A DNA stretch of 7,354 nucleotides. It comes from Bacillota bacterium. Its GTDB lineage: Bacteria > Bacillota > Clostridia > Peptostreptococcales > Anaerovoracaceae. Where the stretch lies: positions 1 through 7,354 of the forward strand of contig JAFOGM010000119.1 of NCBI GenBank assembly GCA_017386805.1. Reading direction: 5' to 3'. The notes under the pieces are model-generated. The model did not search any database and had not been told where the DNA came from. It saw only the letters and a list, made by a program, of their open reading frames with translations. This document shows, one piece after another, positions 1-4,834 of this stretch. The first letter of the stretch is position 1, and each line of letters begins with the position of its first letter. The position numbers and the translations under genes are program-made.

Positions 1-527
1 AGAGCCAGAAGATCTGTGGGAACGCCTTCCGGATACTGCTGTTCCGGAATCTGCTTTACACGTGCCTTAAAATAGGGAGTTTCTTTGATCAGAGTGTCGA
101 TTTCGCCTCGGCAAACACCTTCCACCAGTACGCGGATATTATCACCGGGCATCTTCAGCATCTGCTTGATCTTAGCAATGGTACCGATGTGATAGAAATC
201 ATCCACGGTGGGCAGATCGGTTTCTGCGTCTTTCTGGGATACCAGAAAGACAGTCTGATTCATCATCATAGCTCTTTCCAGAGCAACGATGGATTTTTCT
301 CTTCCAATATCAAAGTGAAGACCCATTTCCGGGAACACGGTCAGTCCCCGCAGAGGGATCAGCGGCATCACTGTCATCTTGACAGCTTCTTCCGCATTTT
401 CTTCATCTTCGTTTTCTTCAGTTTCAGGGATCTCTTCGGGATGTTCCGATTCGATCATTCCCGCCTGTTCTTCCTTCAGAACTTCTTCATTCAGTTCCTT
501 CTTTTCATCGTTTTCCTTATCAAACAT
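1..527 (-). CDS. lon: ATP-dependent Lon protease, N-terminal part (runs off left edge)
   Basis: This is the first 175 codons of a Lon protease, a cytoplasmic AAA+ serine protease that degrades misfolded and some regulatory proteins; the AAA+ and protease domains lie outside the window. Residues 54 onward match the Lon substrate-binding N domain: MPLIPLRGLTVFPEM, then GREKSIVALERAM, FLVSQKDAETDLP, the glycine in YHIGTIAKIKQMLKMP, and IRVLVEG. Before it is an unusual, strongly acidic tail of about 50 residues rich in Glu, Asp and Asn. The ATG at 525-527 is chosen because AAAGGAGGG (complement of 535-543) lies 7 nt upstream; Met24, Met51 and Met54 lack such a site. It lies 85 nt after clpX on the same strand, with a long hairpin between them. 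Family identity is certain from the N domain. Whether this is the canonical soluble Lon (LonA) rather than another Lon type is inferred from the N domain and from the absence of a membrane segment in the visible part. Confidence 0.93.
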   Translation of the reverse strand, partial: MFDKENDEKKELNEEVLKEEQAGMIESEHPEEIPETEENEDEENAEEAVKMTVMPLIPLRGLTVFPEMGLHFDIGREKSIVALERAMMMNQTVFLVSQKDAETDLPTVDDFYHIGTIAKIKQMLKMPGDNIRVLVEGVCRGEIDTLIKETPYFKARVKQIPEQQYPEGVPTDLLA

Positions 528-534
528 CCTGGTT

Positions 535-543
535 CCCTCCTTT
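535..543 (-). promoter_or_regulatory. Shine-Dalgarno site of lon
   Basis: On the minus strand this reads AAAGGAGGG, 7 nt before the ATG at 527. It fixes the start that includes the acidic N-terminal tail of Lon, rather than an internal Met closer to the conserved N domain. Confidence 0.8.
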
Positions 544-559
544 CCAATGATATAAAACA

Positions 560-600
560 ACAGCTCTGTCTCAAAAACAAAGGTTTTTGAGACAGGCTGT
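560..600 (-). terminator. Long hairpin between clpX and lon (terminator or attenuator)
   Basis: Bases 566-578 (CTGTCTCAAAAAC) pair perfectly with 583-595 across a 4-nt loop. After a single bulged base at 565, another 5 bp pair (560-564 with 596-600), giving about 18 bp in all. On the minus strand the hairpin is followed by UUUUAUAUC, a short U-run. It starts 13 nt after the clpX stop codon and ends about 16 nt before the lon Shine-Dalgarno. That leaves little room for a separate lon promoter downstream, so partial read-through, mRNA processing or 3'-end protection of the clpPX transcript is as likely as full termination. The structure is directly visible; its role is inferred. Confidence 0.55.
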
Positions 601-612
601 CCTGTTCATTTC

Positions 613-1893
613 TTACGATGCGGATTGTTCAGTTTCGCCTTCTACCGGCTTCAAAACCAGAGCCGGGCCGGTTCCGCAGTCGATGGTTCCTCTGGTGATG
701 ATGACCTTCTGGATATCGTCACGAGAGGGAATCTCATACATGATGTCAGTCATGATGTGTTCTAAAATGCTTCGGAGACCTCTGGCACCGGTCTTGCGTT
801 CGATTGCCAGTTCAGCTACACGCAGAATCGCGTCTTCTTCGATCTCCAGATCAACGCCGTCCATTTCAAACAGCTTTTTGTACTGCTTCAGGATCGCGTT
901 CTTCGGTTCCTTGATGATGCGTACCAGTGCATCTTTGTTCAGATCTTCCAGGGTAACCATCACCGGAAGACGGCCGATGAATTCCGGAATGAGACCAAAC
1001 TTCAGTAAGTCTTCACCCTGAACTTTCTTCAGCAGAGATGCGGTATCGTCCTTTCTCATCTCCATCAGCTTCGCATTGAAACCGATGGTCTTTTCCCCCA
1101 GACGTCTCTGGATGATTTTGTCCATACCATCGAAAGCACCGCCGCAAATGAACAGTACATTGGTGGTATCAAACTGGATAAATTCCTGCTGGGGATGTTT
1201 TCTTCCACCCTGGGGTGGAACATTCGCCACAGTTCCTTCCAGGATCTTCAGCAGTGCCTGCTGTACGCCTTCACCGCTGACATCTCTGGTAATGGAGGGG
1301 TTATCGGATTTACGGGCAATCTTATCGATTTCGTCCACATAAATAATACCCTTCTGTGCCTTTTCAATATCGTAATCTGCTGCCTGAATCAGCTTCAGCA
1401 GAATGTTTTCTACGTCTTCCCCTACGTAACCTGCTTCTGTCAGCGCCGTAGCATCTGCAATGGCAAAGGGAACGTTGAGGATCTTCGCCAGGGTCTGAGC
1501 CAGTAAGGTCTTACCGGAACCTGTGGGTCCCAGCATGACGATGTTGCTCTTCTGGATCTCAACATCATTTTCCTTATTCTTCTTATCCAGAGCCTGGATT
1601 CTCTTGTAGTGGTTATACACCGCTACCGCCAGGATCTTCTTCGCTTCGTCCTGGTCGATGACATAATCGGACAGGGCTTCCACGATTTCTCTGGGTTTCG
1701 GAAGGGCGGAGGATGTCAGTGTGGCTTCTTCATGCAGGGTCTGCGCAAATTCCTCACTGATGATCTCCTGGCACAGTTCGATGCATTCGTCACAGATGTA
1801 TACGTTGGGACCGGCAACCAGTCGACGTACCTGATCCTGCGGCTTTCCGCAGAACGAGCATCTCAGCTGTTTGGTTTCATCATATTTCGCCAT
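613..1893 (-). CDS. clpX: ATP-dependent Clp protease ATP-binding subunit ClpX
   Basis: ClpX is a hexameric AAA+ unfoldase that recognises tagged or native substrates, unfolds them with ATP and feeds them into ClpP. The 426 residues are full family length. Visible features: a C4 zinc finger (Cys12, Cys15, Cys34, Cys37) for substrate and adaptor binding; Walker A GPTGSGKT (122-129); pore loop GYVG (155-158); Walker B IIYVDEID (183-190); RKH loop (231-233); the IGF loop (270-272) that docks on ClpP; the arginine in PEFIGRLP (Arg308); and sensor-2 GARGLR (369-374). Every motif needed for a ClpP-partnered unfoldase is intact. It starts 10 nt after the clpP stop. Its likely ribosome site, AAAGGTAGG, overlaps that stop codon, so translational coupling with clpP is probable. 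The last 15 or so residues are a polar tail. Confidence 0.98.
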   Translation of the reverse strand: MAKYDETKQLRCSFCGKPQDQVRRLVAGPNVYICDECIELCQEIISEEFAQTLHEEATLTSSALPKPREIVEALSDYVIDQDEAKKILAVAVYNHYKRIQALDKKNKENDVEIQKSNIVMLGPTGSGKTLLAQTLAKILNVPFAIADATALTEAGYVGEDVENILLKLIQAADYDIEKAQKGIIYVDEIDKIARKSDNPSITRDVSGEGVQQALLKILEGTVANVPPQGGRKHPQQEFIQFDTTNVLFICGGAFDGMDKIIQRRLGEKTIGFNAKLMEMRKDDTASLLKKVQGEDLLKFGLIPEFIGRLPVMVTLEDLNKDALVRIIKEPKNAILKQYKKLFEMDGVDLEIEEDAILRVAELAIERKTGARGLRSILEHIMTDIMYEIPSRDDIQKVIITRGTIDCGTGPALVLKPVEGETEQSAS

Positions 1894-1903
1894 GTGATAT
1901 TAC

Positions 1904-2485
1904 CTACCTTTCGCGGATCACCGCGTCGATCAGGCCGTATTCCACGGCTTCGTCCGGTTCCAAGAAGTAGTCCCGGTCGGTGTCCTTAGCAATTTTTTCG
2001 AGAGGCTGGCCGGTACGTTCGCTGAGGATCGTATTCAGCTTTTCTCTCATGCGGAGGATGCGTTCCGCCTGGATGCGCATGTCCTCTGCCTGGCCCTGCA
2101 TTCCGCCCAGCGGCTGGTGGATCATGATCTCCGCATTGGGAAGAGCATATCTCTTACCTTTCGCTCCGGCAGCCAGCAGGAAGGCGCCCATGGAAGCAGC
2201 CATACCTACACAGATGGTGGATACATCGGGCTTGATGTACTGCATCGTATCGAAGATGGCCATTCCGGCAGTGATGGAACCACCCGGGCTGTTAATATAG
2301 AAACTGATGTCTTTATCAGGATCTTCCGATTCCAAGAACAACAGCTGAGCTACGATCAGACTGGCTGTTACATCATTCACTTCGTCCCCTAAGAAGATGA
2401 TTCTGTCTTTCAGAAGTCTGGAATAAATATCGTAGGTGCGTTCTCCGCGTCCGCTCTGTTCTACTACATATGGAATGAAACTCAT
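1904..2485 (-). CDS. clpP: ATP-dependent Clp protease proteolytic subunit ClpP
   Basis: ClpP is the serine peptidase that forms the double-heptamer chamber served by ClpX. At 193 residues it is normal length. The catalytic triad is visible: Ser98 in GMAASMGA, His123 in MIHQP and Asp172 in DTDRDYF. The conserved YINSPGGS strand (63-70) and the N-terminal SFIPYVVEQ segment with GERTYDIYSRLL, which lines the axial pore and contributes to ATPase docking, are also intact. AAGGGGG (complement of 2493-2499) stands 7 nt before the ATG. The gene sits between tig (89 nt upstream, with a hairpin in the gap) and clpX (10 nt downstream), the usual order for this cluster. No CtsR heptad repeat is visible in the gap, so expression is probably driven from the tig promoter. 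Confidence 0.98.
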   Translation of the reverse strand: MSFIPYVVEQSGRGERTYDIYSRLLKDRIIFLGDEVNDVTASLIVAQLLFLESEDPDKDISFYINSPGGSITAGMAIFDTMQYIKPDVSTICVGMAASMGAFLLAAGAKGKRYALPNAEIMIHQPLGGMQGQAEDMRIQAERILRMREKLNTILSERTGQPLEKIAKDTDRDYFLEPDEAVEYGLIDAVIRER

Positions 2486-2492
2486 CTCGTTA

Positions 2493-2499
2493 CCCCCTT
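2493..2499 (-). promoter_or_regulatory. Shine-Dalgarno site of clpP
   Basis: On the minus strand this reads AAGGGGG, 7 nt before the clpP ATG. It lies about 9 nt beyond the base of the tig/clpP hairpin, so that hairpin would not mask it. Confidence 0.7.
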
Positions 2500-2508
2500 A
2501 ACTGTATC

Positions 2509-2540
2509 CGTGCCGGATCGGGACAGCCCCATCCGGCACG
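2509..2540 (-). other. Intercistronic hairpin between tig and clpP
   Basis: A perfect 10-bp stem, CGTGCCGGAT (2509-2518) with ATCCGGCACG (2531-2540), is extended past one mismatch by three more G-C pairs closing a tetraloop (2520-2522 with 2527-2529). The stem is GC-rich and should be stable in RNA. It is not followed by a U-run on either strand, so it is not a standard intrinsic terminator. It begins 34 nt after the tig stop and ends before the clpP ribosome site. Likely roles, by inference, are protection of the tig 3' end, RNase processing between cistrons, or a factor-binding site. A DNA operator is also possible because the stem is a long inverted repeat. Confidence 0.6.
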
Positions 2541-2574
2541 AACAATAACTATTATGATCTAATTATGTGTTGAC

Positions 2575-3864
2575 TTACTGAACGTCAGCAGTTTCAACCA
2601 GCATAGCCAGAACCTTTCTGGTTCTGATGTCGCCCATCATGGAGCTGTAGATTTCCAGGTTCAGCATACCTCTGACTTCTTCTACATTCATCTTGTACAT
2701 GTCAGCGATTGCCTGTACTTCAGCGTCGATTTCTTCCTGAGAAACTTCAACAGCTTCAGCCTTAGCGATAGCATCCAGTACCAGTCTGGTCTTTACTCTC
2801 TTTTCTGCATCCGGACGCAGTTCAGCCTTCAGAGCTGCCTTGTCCTTACCCAGGTACTGAGTGTACATATCCAGGCTCATGCCGGACTGCTGCAGCTGCA
2901 TAGCGAAGTCATTCAGCATAGCTTCTGCTTCGTCTTCGAACATGATTTCCGGAATTTCGATTTCGGTAGCTTCGCAGATCTTGGTCAGAACAGCGTTCTG
3001 CATTTCGAACTTAGCGGATTCTTCAGCGGACTTTTCCAGCTTAGCCTTGATGTCAGCCTTGTATTCGTCCAGAGTATCGAAGTCGGAAACGTCCATAGCG
3101 AAATCATCGTTCAGTTCGGGCATTTCTTCGGTCTTTACTTCGTGGATGTGGCACTTGAAAACAGCTTCCTTACCAGCCAGGTCAGGAGCGTGGTATTCTT
3201 CAGGGAAGGTTACCTTTACGTCAACGTCAGCACCAGCAGCAGCGCCAACCAGCTGTTCTTCGAAACCAGGGATGAAGGTCTTGGAACCCAGCTTCAGGGA
3301 CTGTCTTTCAGCAGTACCGCCTTCGAACTGATCTTCGCCGCAGAAACCAGCGTAGTCCAGGATCACGGTGTCGCCTTCCTGAGCTTCTCTTTCAACAACA
3401 ACCATACGAGCGTTTCTCTTCTGAACTGCTTCCAGTTCCTTCTGAACGTCTTCGTCGGTCACAGGATGTTCTACCTTTTCGATCTGAACGCCCTTGTAGT
3501 CCTTAACTTCTACTTCGGGAGCAACAGTAACGGTAACGGTAGCTTCGAAGCCCTTACCCTTTTCGAAGGGTTCATCACCGAAAGCGATGTCGGGGCGATC
3601 AACGGGAGCCAGTTCCAGAGTTCTCAGAGCTTCCGGATATGCTTCGTTCAGCATGTTATCGATGGCATCTTCAAAGAATACGCCGTGGCCGTATACAGCT
3701 TCGATTCTGGAACGAGGAGCCTTACCCTTACGGAAACCGTCAACAGCGAACTTACCCTTGTTAGCCTGGTAAACAGCAGTCACTGCCTTGTCGAACTCTT
3801 CGCCGGTGAAGGCCATAGTGAACTTAGCTGTGTTCTTTTCTTTACTGATCAGTGTGAAATTCAT
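2575..3864 (-). CDS. tig: Trigger factor, ribosome-associated chaperone / prolyl isomerase
   Basis: Trigger factor binds near the ribosomal exit tunnel (protein L23) and shields nascent chains; it also catalyses proline cis/trans isomerisation. The 429 residues match the family length. The N-terminal ribosome-binding domain carries the signature GFRKGKAPR (43-51). Residues about 160-245 form the FKBP-type isomerase domain (GDTVILDYAGFCG, then FIPGFEEQLVG and VTFPEEYHAPDLAGK). From about 250 to the end is the helical chaperone domain. The ATG at 3862-3864 follows AGGAGG (complement of 3875-3880) with a 10-nt spacer. Codon use is very biased: Ala is mostly GCT and Lys mostly AAG, as expected for a highly expressed gene. 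It has its own strong promoter and is first of the tig-clpP-clpX-lon series. Confidence 0.98.
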   Translation of the reverse strand: MNFTLISKEKNTAKFTMAFTGEEFDKAVTAVYQANKGKFAVDGFRKGKAPRSRIEAVYGHGVFFEDAIDNMLNEAYPEALRTLELAPVDRPDIAFGDEPFEKGKGFEATVTVTVAPEVEVKDYKGVQIEKVEHPVTDEDVQKELEAVQKRNARMVVVEREAQEGDTVILDYAGFCGEDQFEGGTAERQSLKLGSKTFIPGFEEQLVGAAAGADVDVKVTFPEEYHAPDLAGKEAVFKCHIHEVKTEEMPELNDDFAMDVSDFDTLDEYKADIKAKLEKSAEESAKFEMQNAVLTKICEATEIEIPEIMFEDEAEAMLNDFAMQLQQSGMSLDMYTQYLGKDKAALKAELRPDAEKRVKTRLVLDAIAKAEAVEVSQEEIDAEVQAIADMYKMNVEEVRGMLNLEIYSSMMGDIRTRKVLAMLVETADVQ

Positions 3865-3874
3865 TGTGATATAT

Positions 3875-3880
3875 CCTCCT
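3875..3880 (-). promoter_or_regulatory. Shine-Dalgarno site of tig
   Basis: Consensus AGGAGG on the minus strand, 10 nt before the tig ATG. It is a strong site, in keeping with the strong promoter and biased codon use of the gene. Confidence 0.8.
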
Positions 3881-3887
3881 AAAAATA

Positions 3888-3922
3888 TTGAACCGTTTCA
3901 AAAATGCACAAATGTGCACCGT
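3888..3922 (-). promoter_or_regulatory. Palindromes in the tig leader / transcription start region (possible operator or mRNA stems)
   Basis: Two perfect inverted repeats lie between the -10 box and the ribosome site: TGCACA-AA-TGTGCA (3905-3918), which overlaps the expected transcription start, and TTGAA-CCGT-TTCAA (3888-3901). ACCGT occurs at 3892-3896, 3918-3922 and 3930-3934, the last two flanking the -10 box. The position suits a repressor operator or short 5'-leader stems that stabilise the mRNA. They do not match the CIRCE or CtsR consensus. No regulator can be named. Confidence 0.4.
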
Positions 3923-3924
3923 AT

Positions 3925-3953
3925 ATTATACCGTTTAATTTCTCGTCTGTAAA
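3925..3953 (-). promoter_or_regulatory. Sigma-A type promoter of tig (and probably clpP-clpX-lon)
   Basis: On the minus strand: -35 TTTACA (3948-3953), a spacer of exactly 17 bp, and -10 TATAAT (3925-3930). This is one mismatch from consensus in total. Transcription should start near 3915-3920, giving a leader of about 55 nt. The -35 box is 12 nt beyond the stop of the upstream CYTH gene. The -10 box lies inside an 11-bp palindrome, GTATA-T-TATAC (3921-3931). Confidence 0.85.
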
Positions 3954-3965
3954 GCCTAAAAATGT

Positions 3966-4628
3966 TTATTTTCCATTGCGCAGAGCCTTTCCCCGGGCGA
4001 ATTTACTCTTCTTTCCGGGAACCAGCCCGTACCGGGCTTCCAGTTCTGCACCCAGGTCCATCAGCGTACGGTCATCGCCGGCCAAAAGCTCCAGTTCCAG
4101 TTCACAAATGGGCTCCGACTTGGTTCCAGCTACGATACTTCCTGTATCCACCGCCGCCTCGCAGAGCAGAAATCCTTCGCCACCCACTGCAGCCATACGG
4201 ATTTGTACCAATCGACGAATAAACTTTGTTTCCAGAAGCGGTACCAACGGTTCATCACCCAGAAGTTCCAGAATGCGTTGACCGATCTCACAGTCACCGA
4301 ACAGATCGGAAGGCGGCGCTGCGAACCAACTGTCGTCAGCCACCGGGACATTCAGTTCCGGTCGGATATGGACCGCATCTCCGCCGCCTGCGGCGTCTCT
4401 CTGGTTTCCGCCCCACTTACAGGTGGCAACCAGTTCTTCGCCCTCCCGGCGAACACGAACTGCGATCTTTTCTTTCGACAGACGCTCATCAACCGCATCG
4501 AAGTACACCGCGTGCATCAGTTTTTCCTCCGCACTTCCGTCCACAACTCCTTCATGGCTTTGGAGTTCGGTCCAGATGGTTTCTGCATTTCTTTCATCAT
4601 TGATCAGATATTTTAACTCGATTTCCAT
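3966..4628 (-). CDS. CYTH-domain protein (triphosphate tunnel metalloenzyme family)
   Basis: This 220-residue protein belongs to the CYTH/TTM superfamily, whose members hydrolyse or cyclise triphosphate compounds (inorganic triphosphate, thiamine triphosphate, ATP to cAMP) inside a beta-barrel tunnel with a divalent metal. The hallmark ExExK is at the extreme N-terminus (Glu2, Glu4, Lys6). Further tunnel-type charged residues follow: YFD (42-44), RVRRE (58-62), CKW (70-72), KFIRR (135-139), alternating acids ELELELL (176-182), and KKSKFARGKAL near the end. The substrate cannot be deduced; class IV adenylate cyclase is possible, but tripolyphosphatase or an unknown organic triphosphatase is more usual in Bacillota. 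No signal peptide or membrane segment is seen. The ATG follows GAAAGGAA with about 7 nt spacing. It points into tig, and no clear terminator separates the two, so read-through into tig is plausible. Confidence 0.9.
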   Translation of the reverse strand: MEIELKYLINDERNAETIWTELQSHEGVVDGSAEEKLMHAVYFDAVDERLSKEKIAVRVRREGEELVATCKWGGNQRDAAGGGDAVHIRPELNVPVADDSWFAAPPSDLFGDCEIGQRILELLGDEPLVPLLETKFIRRLVQIRMAAVGGEGFLLCEAAVDTGSIVAGTKSEPICELELELLAGDDRTLMDLGAELEARYGLVPGKKSKFARGKALRNGK

Positions 4629-4681
4629 GGAATTTCCTTTCTTCAGGTCTCCCTATCTAACTTTGTCTTTATCTTATCATA

Positions 4682-4687
4682 ATTATA
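4682..4687 (-). promoter_or_regulatory. Candidate -10 box for the CYTH gene
   Basis: Consensus TATAAT on the minus strand, 54 nt upstream of the CYTH start codon. The -35 match is weak at any normal spacing, so the promoter would be modest or need an activator. Confidence 0.4.
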
Positions 4688-4821
4688 CCCGCTATTTTCC
4701 GGAGGTTAATCAATTCTAAAAATTTTTCAAAAAACCTATATTTTTTAAAAAGAATGAAACCTTTTTCGCTTTTCAGAGGTGTTCATAAAAAGCACTTGTT
4801 ACAAAACACATTTACATACAC

Positions 4822-4828
4822 AAAGGAG
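4822..4828 (+). promoter_or_regulatory. Shine-Dalgarno site that sets the start of the 729-residue gene
   Basis: AAAGGAG stands 6 nt before the ATG at 4835. The upstream in-frame ATG at 4754 has only AT-rich sequence before it, with no ribosome site, so the shorter protein is preferred. Confidence 0.8.
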
Positions 4829-4834
4829 TTGCTT

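Larger units (their letters stand above)
4629..4834. other. AT-rich divergent intergenic region
   Basis: About 206 bp separate the minus-strand CYTH gene from the plus-strand 729-residue gene. On the minus strand a TATAAT box (4682-4687) lies 54 nt before the CYTH ATG, but its -35 is poor (TTGATT at 4708-4713 needs a 20-bp spacer; ATTAAC fits at 17 bp). On the plus strand TATATT (4737-4742) with TTCTAA (4714-4719) at 17 bp is a weak promoter candidate for the large gene. The stretch 4718-4751 is almost pure A/T with several A- and T-tracts, consistent with curved DNA or an UP-like element. No small gene was found here. Confidence 0.45.

Noticed and set aside
189..1021. Two overlapping plus-strand open frames opposite lon and clpX
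   Set aside because: They are opposite conserved coding sequence and cross the lon/clpX hairpin; neither has a domain or ribosome site.
3142..3882. Open frame of 246 codons on the plus strand opposite tig
   Set aside because: It is a shadow of the highly biased tig codons; tig is full length with all domains.
4754..4834. Upstream in-frame ATG that would add 27 residues to the large protein
   Set aside because: There is no ribosome site before it, and the sequence around it is AT-rich leader; the ATG at 4835 has AAAGGAG at 6 nt.
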